A DNA stretch of 64,000 nucleotides from Cacajao melanocephalus (Eukaryota; Chordata; Mammalia; Primates; Pitheciidae). Location: positions 48,280-112,279 of the forward strand of contig CAUYLG010026868.1 in assembly GCA_963573385.1 (NCBI GenBank), read 5' to 3'. The position numbers and the translations under genes are program-made. Each line of letters begins with the position of its first letter. Positions within the stretch are counted from its first letter, which is position 1. Positions 29,546-41,800 of this stretch are shown one piece after another. The notes below the pieces were generated by a model that was not told the DNA's origin, searched no databases, and saw only the letters and a program-made list of their open reading frames with translations.

Positions 29546-29913
29546 TGTTAGCCCATTACCACACTGCTATAAGGAACTATCTGAGACTGGGTAACTTATG
29601 AAGAAAAGAGGTTTAATTGACTCACACTTCTACAGGCTGTACAGGAAGGCTGGTGGACCTCAGGAAACTTACAACCTCGGAGGAAGGTGTAGGGGAAGCA
29701 AGCACATCTTACCATTGTATAGCAGGAGAGAGAGTGAAGGGGGAAGTGCTACTGCTTATAAACAAGCAGATCTCTTGAGAACTCCATCGTGAGAAAAACA
29801 AGGGGAAATCCCCCCCGATGATTCAATCACCTTCCACCATTCCCCTCCTTCAACTTGAGGGAATTGCAATTCACCACAAGATTTGGGTGGAGACACATAG
29901 CCAAACCATGTCA
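29546..29913 (-). mobile_element. MST-type MaLR LTR, antisense
   Basis: The plus strand reads TGTTAGCCCATTACCACACT, then TCTGAGACTGGGTAACTTAT, AAGAAAAGAGGTTTAATTGA, GACCTCAGGAAACTTACAA and ends ATAGCCAAACCATGTCA, the reverse complement of an MST-family LTR. No clear 5-bp target duplication is seen, and no internal sequence is next to it. Confidence 0.85.
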
Positions 29914-31120
29914 GAATCCAAGCACCAAGTGCACAAGCCAGCTTTCCTAAAGTCATCAAGCTTGAAAAAGACTAAGCTATAGTAAAAAGTGCAGCAAAAC
30001 TGAAGATTCTCAGATGCAATTATAAGATTAACTTCCTCTGATTAGATATTCATTTAACTCTTATTCATCATATGTTAAGTAATTAGAGCAAATGGGATAT
30101 TAAAATTTTATATTTGCATTACTGTTGCTATATTCGAATATCTAGATAATGAATGAAGAATACAGGTTATGGCTATAAAGCCTTTATTTTGCAATAATGA
30201 ATTTAAAATAAACAACAAAATTCTCATTTCTTTCTCATAAAAGCACTCATTATTTTGTATGGAAAATTTTTCTTTCATTAGTATTGTAAATAACTCTTAT
30301 TTTAGTATATCTATGATTTGGGTTTACTCATGCCATTTTATATTTTAAATTAATATATTTCTAGATAAATTTAATTTTAGGATTTTTTTGATACTGATTA
30401 CTTTTTAAATATTTCCTAATTTTTCAAAAGTGTGTATAGAAATAGTGGTCACCTTATATTTTACTCCTCAATACTTTATTACTGGATTATTATTCTTTAA
30501 AATTGTATGCCTTGTAACTTTTTTTTTATTAAATGCACTTAGGTTTTTCTTATTTATATTAAAAACATATAATTTCTCTGCAGTATACAAAGGTTTGTGT
30601 GTATATACATAGATTTAATACTGCTGATAATTTTACTCAAATCCATTACATCATTGCTAATTGATGCATTTTGTCTTAGTCAAATTATTTATATGGTCAC
30701 ATATGAAAGTAGACACATCAAATATTTTAACTTTATTTTATACTTTTTAAAGATTTTATTTTATGAGTATTCACTTCAGCTAATTCGGTACAGTATTTTT
30801 TGGTACATTAAGTATGTATTGTTATAAATTAAGAATGAATTATTCTGTTTATAATTACATAATACTCACATCATGGCTTTGGTGATGAATAAGCTTTGCT
30901 CTATATGAATGCCCTCATATTCATCCATTGTAACTCTTTTATTATATAATATATGATACATGAAAGAATTTATGCAACATGCATGTGAAACTAAAAGCAC
31001 AATAATTAAAAAAAATAACCCTCAGGAATCAACTACCTAACCAATCAAGCAGAAGACTTTATGAATTTTTGTTTCTTTTTACTGTATCCTAAGGTTTTCC
31101 TCTACCCCAGGTGAACCAAT

Positions 31121-31123
<3 letters not shown>
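29914..31123. other. No recognised feature (1.2 kb)
   Basis: This is very AT-rich DNA. The open frames at 30430-30612 and 30597-30827 are Ile/Leu/Phe/Tyr-rich, as expected from base composition, and have no recognisable motif. Confidence 0.5.

Positions 31124-31167
<44 letters not shown>
31124..31167 (+). repeat. (TA)n dinucleotide microsatellite
   Basis: About 22 uninterrupted TA units lie directly against the left arm of the inverted repeat. Confidence 0.97.
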
Positions 31168-31169
<2 letters not shown>

Positions 31170-31330
31170 TGGTTTCACAATGGCAGTGTGGTAATCATAA
31201 AAGCAAATCCTTCTTCAGAGATGATTAGTGTGCTATTAACAGTATTACAGTATTACAGTTATTCATGATCCTTCTAAGTAAACTACTCAGTGTAAATAAA
31301 TAAATTAATTTAAAACTACAGGGTAAAATA
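31168..31330 (+). repeat. Left arm of a ~160-bp inverted repeat
   Basis: The arm runs from TGGTTTCACAATGGCAGTG to CTACAGGGTAAAAT and is the reverse complement of 32256-32418. By eye the two arms differ at about 10 positions plus one short indel. I do not recognise the sequence as a known repeat. A second ATATAT tract (about 31330-31348) lies at its inner end. Confidence 0.9.
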
Positions 31331-31348
31331 CATATATATATATATATG

Positions 31349-32255
31349 CAAAACTTTTTAGACTTAGAAATGTTGAGTCACAAATGTACAGTTCCTAAAA
31401 TGCATAATATATATGCATATGCCTATATTCATATGCAAGCATTTATTTGTATACATATTTAGGTGTTTATGTATGTTTGTTTATAATTTTGCTGACAAAA
31501 GTCATACTACAAATAGTCTTACAGCATTCTTTTTAATTAATATATTTTATTTCTTAGATGTGTTCTCCAACTGTATTTTCTCTGATCTACGGTATTCCAT
31601 TAACTAATATACTACATTACATACAGCCATTCAGTCCTCTGAACCATTTTTTCTCTCCAATTTAACTGGATTCGCATTCTTATGGAAACATTGGTGATGA
31701 AGTGTAAGAGTTTCCAAAGATATACAACTCTAACCGTGGAACTACTGCTTTTTGGAGTTTATGGATATTTAACTTTATATGGCTGTCACATTATTAATGT
31801 ATTTGTATCAATTTAAACACATAGTAAGAGCAACAAAATTACTGATAAAAATTCTTACTAATGCTTGATATTTATTAGTAAGCTTCTTAATTGTCAATTT
31901 GATATGAAACATCTCATTTTGGTCCTAATTTGCATTTTCAGGATTACTAATTATATTTATGTAAGTCATTCCTAATTGCTCTTCTATGAAAACCTATTGC
32001 CTGTAATTTGAAGTTATCTATAGTTTTCTTAGGAATAATTAACACTTATTTATATATTATTGCTATATTTTGTTTTTAGAATTCAAATAACTTTCTCAGA
32101 TTACAAATTCTTACATTCTCTGTGGGGTTTTTCTTCTAATTCTTACACTTTATTATGGAGATGTTTCATACACACCAAGTTAGAGAGAGGTTTACTAAAA
32201 CTTTTGTGCCTATGCCTTATTTGCAATGTTCTCAACATTTTGCCAATGCTGTTTC
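31349..32255. other. Spacer of the inverted repeat; no recognised feature
   Basis: About 0.9 kb of AT-rich sequence separates the arms. No transposase, LTR or SINE signature was recognised. The open frames at 31413-31607 and 32060-32269 look like compositional chance. Confidence 0.5.
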
Positions 32256-32418
32256 ATTTTACCCTGTAGTTGTAAATTAATTAATTTATTTACACTGTAG
32301 TTTTAGTTTACTTTGAAGGATCATAAATAACTGCAATACTGTAATAGTGTAAATAGCACACTAATGATCTCTGAAGAAGGATTTGCTTTTATGATTACCA
32401 CATTGCCATTGTGAAACC
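32256..32418 (-). repeat. Right arm of a ~160-bp inverted repeat
   Basis: It begins ATTTTACCCTGTAGTT and ends CACATTGCCATTGTGAAACCA, the reverse complement of the left arm. Outside it, GGTGTCACCTGC (about 32443-32454) faintly mirrors CCAGGTGAACCAA left of the TA repeat (about 31107-31120), so the repeat may once have been longer. Confidence 0.9.
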
Positions 32419-33455
32419 ACAGCAAATTAAAAATGTTTTCTTGGTGTCACCTGCTAGCCAGTAATTATGCTCTTTTGCTTCTAGTATTATTTTGTGTGTG
32501 TATGCAGTTGGTTCCTGCAAAACTTTACCCAGTTATCGCCTGGCAAATTATAATACACATTTCAAAGTAGACACTAATTACACTGAGAATAAATCCCTTG
32601 GCTCCAAAATTATGGTAGGTGCCCTTTCGTTTAGTATGATAGCAACACCCACTTATTCCATTGCACATAGATTCCCAGCCTGTGTATCTCTGAAAGTACA
32701 CCGTAAGAGCTTTATTTATCAATTTATTGCTTGTTCTTAGTAGGAGAAATTGCATACAGTCATTACTCTATATGAAGGAACAAAACATAAAAATAATAAT
32801 ATTTTTGGAAAATTTTTAATCATAGATACTATTTTTTCATATTTCCATGGTGCCAAACACAGTTCTAAACTCTTTACATATCAGAAAAAAATAAACAAAC
32901 TTTTCAGTTATTCCCTTTCTGTAACATAGGAAAATATTTTAACATCTCTAATGTTAAATAATTGTTGACCAAATTTAAGCATGCTTCTTCTGGAACATAC
33001 AATTAATATTTATGTTCCCATGTAAATATTTTATTGGCCAAAATATCAATTGCAATAAGCACATATAACTGCAACAGTTATAAACGGAATGTATTTTAGT
33101 TTGGCTCAGCATTCAGATTTAACATTTGCAATTATTGTGAACGTAGTAGCTTGCTTAAGAACAGGACGCTATGCAACAATGTACCCTTTACTTATCTTCA
33201 GGTGCACAGTATATCCAAATGCTCTCAGGGAACCTCACAAGGTTTACTTCGCTCTGCCCCGGGTAATAACTTTCATTTGTGTATATATTTATATTCTTCC
33301 ATCTATATTCACTTAATGTAGGTAGATAGTATGTAATTCTTTCCTCTAAATATTTTATTTACACAAAATTTACAGCTTACAGTGTTTTTCGCAATGCAAG
33401 CAGAAGACTCAAAATGTTGTAAAAGTACTAAACTTTAAAAAAAGGATAATTTATC

Positions 33456-33506
<51 letters not shown>

Positions 33507-34230
33507 TTAAGTAACTCATGTAAATGATCGTATTCACCTCTGAATTAAACTGGCCCTAATCCAATCTCATCTAGCAATCAGTTGAAGGGTTTCTTGTTAT
33601 TTGGGGTTTTTTTAGGGTATATGATTCTTGGAGTAAAAATAGGTAAATACAAACAATTACCAAAAAAAAAAGTATTTATTAGACTCCAATCTATTTCTTT
33701 GAAAATGCAGCCTTACCTAAATTCCACACTGATAACACTAAGAATATCGAAAGAACCTTCCCACATGTTTGTTTGTTTTGGTGGACCCTTATAGAAGACT
33801 AAACGTGTTCTGAGGACTGGTAACTGGGACACTGTTTTCACCAATCTTTTGCATTCTCTGCTATTCCAAATGATTAATAGCTCTCTATTCTACCTGACAT
33901 CTGAAGTAGCATTTAACATGCTGTGTTCTTCTTAATTAAACTCTGCAGTTGATACCCAAATAAAGATTATTGATATCTTTTTTTCTGTGGATTACATTGA
34001 TATTGAAAGAGTTATTGTTACATATATTAATGGCTTGTATCATCACACAGTAGTATGCTGCATATTTTTATTTTATTCATTTTAGAAAGACCTCCTTGCT
34101 CTGAAAATATTTAAGCTCAAGTATATAAAACTATTAGAGGCACGGGGAATGAGAAAGAGGGGATATGGAAAGGCTGAAGTTGACAGACACCATATATTTC
34201 ATTTAGAGAATGAAGAGGATAAATCTACTA
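32419..34230. other. No recognised feature (1.8 kb) apart from a TG repeat
   Basis: This is AT-rich unassigned DNA. The open frames at 32492-32740, 33089-33316 and 33582-33794 show no domain I recognise. Confidence 0.5.
33456..33505 (+). repeat. (TG)n dinucleotide microsatellite
   Basis: About 24 TG units with one TTTG interruption. Confidence 0.96.
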
Positions 34231-34557
34231 TAGGTCATATCTTATTAAAAACTTAGGAACCTGTTGAATTTGGTTTTGAATTGCTATATGCAAAAAAAAT
34301 ATGAATTTTGTTTTAAATTTCTATATGCAAATAAATACAATGTATTTAAAGATTGAACAAATATTAGAGACATAGGATGGCTTAGAAATGCCCTCCCTCA
34401 ACACATGGGGATGTAATTCAAGATGAGATTTGGGTGGGGACACAGAGCCAAACCATATTACAGCCCTTCCAAACTAAAGCATATACATGGTTTCAGAAAC
34501 TCATGACGTATTTGGATAGGTAATCATGTGCTAGGTCATATCTTATTAAAAACTTAG
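34231..34557. repeat. Segment bounded by 26-bp direct repeats
   Basis: An identical 26-base sequence, starting TAGGTCATATC and ending AAAAACTTAG, occurs at 34231-34256 and 34532-34557. The 275 bases between include a piece of MaLR LTR (34391-34460) and a nearby internal repeat of CTATATGCAAA. There is no A-tail at either edge. It could be an insertion with an unusually long target duplication or a local duplication. Confidence 0.85.
34391..34460 (-). mobile_element. MaLR LTR fragment (THE1/MST type), antisense
   Basis: CCCTCCCTCAACACATGGGG, GATGAGATTTGGGTGGGGAC and AGAGCCAAACCATAT match the 5' end of THE1/MST LTRs in reverse complement. Only about 70 bp are present. Confidence 0.75.
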
Positions 34558-35379
34558 TGTCATAGGCCTTAATTTTTGATCATATTGTAATCACTATAGA
34601 CATTAGTAACAAAAACAAAATAATATAAAAGACACCATGGACATAAAAATGTAATGAGCTCATACAAAAATAATAATACAAATAAAATTCCTTAGAACTC
34701 AGTATGTAAATATCACTTCTTGAAATTTGTGAAAGGCAGATAAAGCAGTATGTATAAATTTGCATTATACAATATATGTTAATTAATTATAACAGATGGG
34801 ATAAAAAATCATCATTACTAAGATGTCAAATCCCCAGATTAATCTGTCAATTTTTACAGTATTAGGTGGAATATCATTATGTCATATCTCATTAAATGTC
34901 AATGACTTTCAACAAGATAAGAAGTTCTTGTTGATACATGGATCATCTCCCAATAAGCAGCCTTAGTACTCCAGCTTTTCTTAGTGACTCACTGGCTACT
35001 TATTTTGGGCTGGGGATTACTATGATGAAGCTATATGGCCCTGGTAAGAAACAGATAATTATTTTAAAAACATGATAGCATTTTATCCTGTTTAGCATTT
35101 TTCAAATTGCATACTTTTATATAATATTGAAACATGTTATAGCTTCTCAAAGTTAATGTAATACACTAAAAGTCATTAAAGTATCGTAATTTGGAAAACC
35201 AGACTAGTTTTAATTACCCATAAAATTCTAAGACTTATGTCCTCTGAAGTAATGTTCCACAACTGTTTCATAATCAATCTGTGATTTTTTTGTGTGTGAT
35301 AGTGTAGGTAGAGTAGCTGATCTTCCTCCAAAAAATAAAGAAACAGCTTTCAAAACATTTGTAATTATTTATCATTGTC
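34558..35379. other. No recognised feature
   Basis: This is AT-rich unassigned DNA of about 0.8 kb. Confidence 0.5.
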
Positions 35380-35560
35380 TATGCATATTTTCATTTTTTG
35401 CTGCTATAACGGAATACCTGAGACTGGGTAAATTATAAAGCACAGAAATTTATTTCTCACCATTCTAGAGACCAGGAAGTCCAAGATGAAAAGCCTGGTA
35501 TAACTTTCAAGGGCTTTCTTGATGCATAATCCCATGGCAGAAAGCAAAAGGGTGAAGAAT
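35380..35560 (-). mobile_element. MaLR LTR (MST/MLT1-like), part 1, antisense
   Basis: TGCTGCTATAACGGAATACC, TGAGACTGGGTAAATTATAA and GACCAGGAAGTCCAAGATG are the reverse-complement 3' part of an MST/MLT1-like LTR. An Alu interrupts it at 35561 and the remainder follows at 35867. Confidence 0.75.
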
Positions 35561-35866
35561 GCCAGGTATGGTGGGTAATCCCAGCACTTTGGGAGGCTGA
35601 GGCAGACAGATCAGAAGGTCAAGAGATAGACACTATCCTGGCCAACATGGTGAAACCCCATCTCTACTAAAAATACAAAAATTAGCTGGGTATGGTGGCA
35701 CATGCCTGTAATTCCAGCTACTAGGGAGGCTAAGGCAGGAGAATCACTTTAACTTGGGAGGTGAAGGTTGCAGTGAACTGAGATCAAGCCACTGCACTGC
35801 AGCCTGGGTGACAGAGCGAGGCTGCATCTCATAAATAAATAAATAAATAAAAATAAACAAAAAAAT
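35561..35866 (+). mobile_element. Alu SINE, sense, inserted in a MaLR LTR
   Basis: ATCCCAGCACTTTGGGAGGC, CCTGGCCAACATGGTGAAAC, TCTACTAAAAATACAAAAAT, GAGGCTAAGGCAGGAGAATC and GCAGCCTGGGTGACAGAGCG are present, followed by a tail of ATAA repeats. About ten bases of the 5' end (the CTCACGCCTG region) are missing. AAAAGG at both edges (about 35547 and 35866) is the core of an imperfect target duplication. Few changes from consensus suggest an AluS-like age. Confidence 0.96.
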
Positions 35867-36090
35867 TAAAAGGAGGGAACAAAGGTAAGGTAAAGAAAGA
35901 AAACAAGAGGGGGTAAAGCTTACGTTTTTTTTTCCTAAGAAGGCACTCCTGCAATAACAAACTCACTCTTATGATAAGAGCATTAATCCACTTATGAGGA
36001 CAGAACTGTCATGGCCTAGTCACTTCTTAAATGTTCTACCTCCTAGCACTTCCACATTGGGAATTAAGTTTCCAACACATAAACTTTAGA
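35867..36090 (-). mobile_element. MaLR LTR (MST/MLT1-like), part 2, antisense
   Basis: GCATTAATCCACTTATGAGG and GGGAATTAAGTTTCCAACAC followed by ACATAAACTTTAG continue the LTR split by the Alu. The element's 5' end is near 36090. Confidence 0.7.
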
Positions 36091-37359
36091 GGAGCCTATA
36101 TTTGACTTTGAAATAAATAACTGATAAAACTGTGAAAACATTGCTTTGATTGTGTTTTGGATGTGTCTAAAAATATTATCAATAGCTCCTAGTGCCAATA
36201 GGTATTTTTTCAAATCTCTTTACCTTCTCAATTTCCACTGAGAGAAAAATAATATTTTATAAATGACTTCTGTTTTTATATTGTACAATTCTCTAAAACA
36301 TCCTTATTTATCATATTTAATGAACAATCTCTACCACTTTTTTTTGTAAACAGCTCCATGGATATCTTTTTGTCTCTAAATAGATGGAGCAACAAAAACA
36401 ACAAAAATGCCCAATGCAATATATTTATCATCAAAATGACTAGCTGACTTTATGCTTTAGAATAATATACTATTTTTTAGAAAAAATAAATTAAGTCTCC
36501 ATTTTTGGGAAAGTTGACAAAATGAAAAACAGTATCAGATGAATACAAGTTGTCATCATAGAAAGGAAATAAATATTTTTCTTGGAAAGAAAAGGAAAGT
36601 GATTTATTATTTTACATTCTAATTATTAAAAATAAATATTTGTAGGACACTATAGAAATTTTATGAGGGTTCTGTTTGAAACCAATGTCTTCTCCATATG
36701 TATACTAAGCAACTTACAGTGAGAAAAAAGAAAAGTAGTAAAGAACAGATTTATTTTTGGAATGTTCTCATGGGAATTACGTAGCACATTGGAGACTGTC
36801 ATTAATACGTTTTATTTATAAGAGCCAAGAACTGTGAATAAAATGATAATATTTGGACTATACAGATTTTTTCAGACATGCCCCCTCTAACATCCTAGTA
36901 GTATCTCTGAGATCTTATTACTTTCACCACACAATATTATTATTGTAAAGGAACCAGTATCAAAAGACCAAAACAAAGCCTTGGCATATATTATATAAAC
37001 ACTTGAAAATAAATATTTCACTATCTCATTTGCAAAGTTAGGTAGCTTAAAAAAGTGTAAAATTAGCCCCATTCGTTAGCTTCTTCATTAAAAGTTTGTA
37101 TAAATATTTCCTACTTTTTAACTAATTTATTCATGCTTTAGTTACTATAAGTGGTCCTTCTCATCTGTGTTTCTAAATTATAATGTATTCACATATAAAA
37201 ATTAGAAAGAATAAGTTAAAGAGATATTTACTGCAACAGTGTATACCTACTATTATTTACTGCGTTATACAGTTAAGAATATAGAACTATATTTTTAGTC
37301 ATGTGCCAAGGTAAAGCTTTGGTACTGGTCAACATAGATGGTATTACTAATTTCAGAAA
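36091..37359. other. No recognised feature (1.3 kb)
   Basis: This is AT-rich unassigned DNA. Confidence 0.5.
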
Positions 37360-37442
37360 GAGAGAGGAAGGAGATGGAGGAAAGAGAGAGGGAGGGAGAG
37401 AACTAAGAAGAGAGAGACAGAAAGAAAAAGAGACAGAGAGAA
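37360..37442 (+). repeat. GA-rich purine tract
   Basis: An irregular run of GAGA, GGAGG and GAAA words of about 80 bases. The Arg/Glu/Lys-rich open frame across it is an artefact. Confidence 0.85.
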
Positions 37443-37799
37443 ATTCAATAATGCTTCTACTATTAAAAATATATTCCTTAAAATTGAATTATTAATTTTC
37501 AAGATACAGAAGATAATAACTAAACCTTAAATAAAAATGGGGTTGACATAAGGATACGAAAGAAACGCCTTGGAAATATGGCATATATTAAAGTCTATTC
37601 TGAGCTAGAAAGTCTCTGGGAAGCTTTTCTCTTTCTCCTCATCTCCTTCTTTCTCTCTGTCATCTCTTATTTCTCCATTTCTATGTGCCAATATTTAATC
37701 TCTCTCAAAAGATTGGTTTCTCTGCTCACTTAATGGCTTAAGCAAAGTTCGTTATGATCATGCCATTATGGTAACCTCAGTATACAAAACTTTGTTATC
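37443..37799. other. No recognised feature
   Basis: This is unassigned DNA with a CT-rich patch at about 37626-37675. Confidence 0.5.
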
Positions 37800-38080
37800 T
37801 ATTATGTCCATGAGATCTATTTTTTTATCTCCCACATGAGTGGAAGTGTGTCATATTTGTCTTTCTGTGCTAGCTTAATTCACTAAACATAATGTCCTCT
37901 AGTCTCATCCAAGCTATTGCAAATGAGAGGATTTTATTATTTTGTATGGCAGAATATTTCATTGCATATATATGCCATATTCTGTTCTAAAATGAAGAAA
38001 TAATAAATACTTGAGGTTATAGATATCCTAATTAGCTGGATTTGATTATTACACATTGTGTGCTTGTATCAAAAAGATGA
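37800..38080 (+). mobile_element. Old L1 (L1M) 3' end with 5' inversion
   Basis: The left part (about 37800-37985) is antisense L1: TGAGATCTATTTTTTTATCT, CTTTCTGTGCTAGCTTAATT, TAATGTCCTCTAGTCTCATC, GCATATATATGCCATATTCT. The right part (about 37990-38080) is sense L1 3' UTR: GAAGAAATAATAAATACTTG, GATATCCTAATTAGCTGGAT, CACATTGTGTGCTTGTATC. Antisense followed by sense, both from the L1 3' end, fits a plus-strand L1 whose 5' portion was inverted at insertion. The edges are approximate and no target duplication was confirmed. Confidence 0.7.
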
Positions 38081-38547
38081 ATCTTAGGCTATTATCTGTG
38101 AATGTCACATGGATCCAGTGTGTTTATTTGCCATTGCTTATTTATTGGTATAGATTCTAACCTTGTGACATCACTCCTGTATAGCAAAGTGAGCAGTGAA
38201 GATGTTCAATACAAAATCTCTCCATGGGAAATGTGTATTTTCATATCCTACTTTAATTACATTCATTTTTGGAATAAGCACACTCTGCAGAGCAAAACAG
38301 AAGCCATGCTAGAACATTTTTTCTTTTCCCTTAAAAAAATTACAATCAATTTACTCTGAGAGACTATGTTAGGGGTCTCTAAGCGGACTTAATGATGAAG
38401 GACTGCTAGTAATGCCTGTCTTTATACTTTGTGGATCAGGTAATGTCATACTGACTAAGAGAAACAAATATTCTGGTTCCATGAAATTTACATTAGTACC
38501 AACAGCTGTTTCTCGAAAAGATCTAAAAAAGAATAGAGATTCTCTCA
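38081..38547. other. No recognised feature
   Basis: This is unassigned DNA. The 85-codon open frame at 38102-38359 has no recognisable domain. Confidence 0.5.
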
Positions 38548-38562
38548 AAAATGTCATATACA

Positions 38563-38868
38563 GGCCAGGCATGGTGGCTCACATCTGTAATCCCAGCACT
38601 TTGGGAGGCTGAGGCGGGAAGATCATGAGGTCAGGATATTGAGACCATCCTGGTCAGCATGGTGAAATCCTGTCTCTACTAAAAACACCTAAAATAATTA
38701 GCTGGGTGTTATGGAGCGTGCCTGTAGTCCCAGCTACTCAGGAGGCTGAGGCAGGAGAATCGCCTGGACCTGGGAGGCGGAGTTTCAGTGAGGCAAGATT
38801 GTACCACTGCACTCCAGCCTGGTGACAGAGCAAGTCTCTGTCTCAAAGAAACAAAAAAAGAAACAAAC
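38563..38868 (+). mobile_element. Alu SINE, sense
   Basis: GCCAGGCATGGTGGCTCACA, CCCAGCACTTTGGGAGGCTG, GAGACCATCCTGGTCAGCAT, GTCCCAGCTACTCAGGAGGC and CACTGCACTCCAGCCTGGTG are visible, with an A-rich tail of AAAG/AAAC words. AAAATGTCATATACA (38548-38562) and AAAATCTTATATACA (38869-38883) form a target duplication with two mismatches. Confidence 0.97.
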
Positions 38869-38883
38869 AAAATCTTATATACA

Positions 38884-41800
38884 ATGTCTATAGTCACTAA
38901 TAAAATTCAAACTATTTCTAATCCATTGAATCACTTGCCCATCTACAAAGTCCCGTATGAAAGAATAAGATGGCCATATTTAAGGCAGAGGAACTTGCCC
39001 TAGATTTTAAAAATGTAGATTTTTTTAAAAAAATGACTTTCTTAACTCACAATATATGAGTCCTTTAACCCCATAGGTAAGTCTTACTTTCCAGATATAA
39101 TTGAAATTTCAGTGTTGAAGAACAAAGCAGTGTGATATATGCAAACTATAGAAAAGTAGCTATCAAATTCATTCAAGATGAAATTTAGAGCAGAATATTA
39201 TATAATTATTTTAAATATAAGTAAAACATATGACATAGGGTGGTGATCCTTGGTACTTGATGAGTTGAGAGATATTATTAACACTATTCAATTGTGATTG
39301 ATTTTTCAGTAGATCAATGACCAGTTTGAAGTATTCGAAGAATTACTTTCCCTTTATAGTCCGCAAGGAAAAAAATCAAGTGAAAATATTCTCACTTAAT
39401 TTTTTTCAAATATGTCAAGCTAAAAATAATTTTGCACATACAGAAATGGAATTTGCAAAGATGGTTTACAAATAGTGGTGGTAAAAACATATGTGCAGTC
39501 AAAAAGTACATAGTTGGAAAAATTTATAGTATGTGAAAATCCAAGATATATAAAATCTTGTCATTCTTCATATATTTGAAGAAAATGTTTGAATATATCA
39601 TGTGAACTTCATTCATTCTTGTAGATGCAATCATTGTCAATTCTATACATATTTTTATGAAAAATTGAAGAATCCTAACCTACCTGCATAACAATTAGAT
39701 AATTTAGAAGTGGTAACATTTTATAATAATTATTTGGACAGACTGGCAAGATTAAAATTATTCTAAAGAAAAATCATCCCAATCTCTACATTGAAAGGCT
39801 TTGAAATTAGCTTTTCATGTAAACATTTGTAGATAATTATCAATGAATTAATTCAAAAATTACAAAGCAAAATCATGCTTATATGAAATTGTTGACTGCT
39901 ATAACACCGTTTCAACAACTAAACAATAAATCATTTAACAAAATGCCAATCTGCTGTATATTCTGTCTGTGCTTTCATAAGTTATAACAAAAAGGTTGTT
40001 TTTTCATTCCCATGCAAATTTGCAGTAAGATATATTTTCTCTGAGTTCAAACTACAATTTCAGAACTGGTATTTGAAAATTGATGCAGCTATAAAATAAA
40101 GTCTAATATTTCAAAATGGATGTAATTATATAGTTGCCAAACTACCTAACCTTTCACTGGAAGTGACTAATCTGCAATATAATGATATGATGATATGCTA
40201 AATGGCAAATACCAAGAGAGGAATCTAGTAGAATACCTTCTAAATGTTTTATATGCTCAATTAAAATAATATGCTTATGAACTGATATTAATATTTGGCA
40301 GTATCTCTGTGTTAAAAACAATATCAAAGATAAAATACATAAAAGTTAATTGTAGGTGAGTATTAACAGATGAGCATCTGCAATCGATTTCGATGATAGG
40401 TAAAATAAACTTTGAATTTCAATTAAGCAAAATACCATTTCCCAGTAAATAATTCAATTGTTTTCATCGGTAGACCCATATTATAAAATAGGCCTACTGA
40501 ATTATTGTTATATTTTTATTTTTGTCAGTAAAAAATCTGGAACTGTGTTTTCTTGTTTGATGTATAAGCAGACATATGATATCCTCAATTTTGCCTTTTG
40601 GCCAACAAAACCTAAAACTTTTACTATCTGACACTTTAGCAAAGAAGTTTGCACCCTGCTTTGTCATTGACTGTCATAAATTATCAATTCAAGTGTTCTT
40701 GAATAGAAAAGTTATACCTATCTTCTACTTAGTACAGGCAACTGAGGCCCTGTAGCCTACTTATCACCTTTGCTGATAACTCATACACTATCATTTTCAC
40801 AGTACTCTTTCCTCTTCTCTTTAAACATTCTTGTCATTCATCCTTGCCTTTGCCCTAGATAATCTTTTTGTCTGAATCTCTTGTCTTCCAATGTCTGGCT
40901 CTCTCTCACCATTTAAATTTTAGAAATAATATTAGCTCTTTAGAAAGACCTTTTTAAAGCGCTATATCCAATGCTGCCCATCACACCAGAACCTATAAGT
41001 AATATCTATATTCAAATTTTCTTCAAAATATGTAACACTATATTAATAAGTGTATTTATTTATTTGTATATTTAAGTTGGCCTCTCAGATTTCCCTATGA
41101 TAGTATTTTGTAAGATCACAATGATTTTTTTTTTTCTAACTACTAAATGACTTAAGTATATTATACTTTGTGACTGTAGGGACTATGACATAATCTTAGC
41201 ACAGAAGTTAATACATATTTAATAATGCAAAATGAATTATTAATTAGATTCTACTTGTTGCTAAGAATTGCTAGTCAGAAATAAAGGACTAATACGTCTG
41301 TACTCATAAATTAATAAAAAGTCACTTTGAATTGACTCATAGTTTTCATTTATCATGCTCTTTTCTAATTTTCCTTTGCATTTTGGTTTTGATTCTAATT
41401 TATTTGTTTAATCAATCCTGCTCAAAAAATAATATATGTAATAGGAATATAAAAGGTTCTCACAGGTCCTGAGAAAAACCTTGTAGAAAAATAGGTTTTT
41501 GATTTAAATTGCCTGTTATCGCAGAGTCAAAATATGCTTTTGTAAATCTATAACCTGACAGATGTGATTCTGCTCTATTTTAACTTAACTAGTCATTCCA
41601 CTGTAAGTAACATTATAACTGGTATTTTGCTTTTAATTTAGCGACCTCAGACTTGTCCTTATTGACCTTAACTCCTGGTTTTAAATAACTATTTATCTAA
41701 CTTGCCAAGACCATGACAAATGCCCCCAGGGAATACTGTGATTGAATGTGACATTTCTGCTGTAAGAATACTCCTAGGCAATGTTAAGAAGGACACCAGA

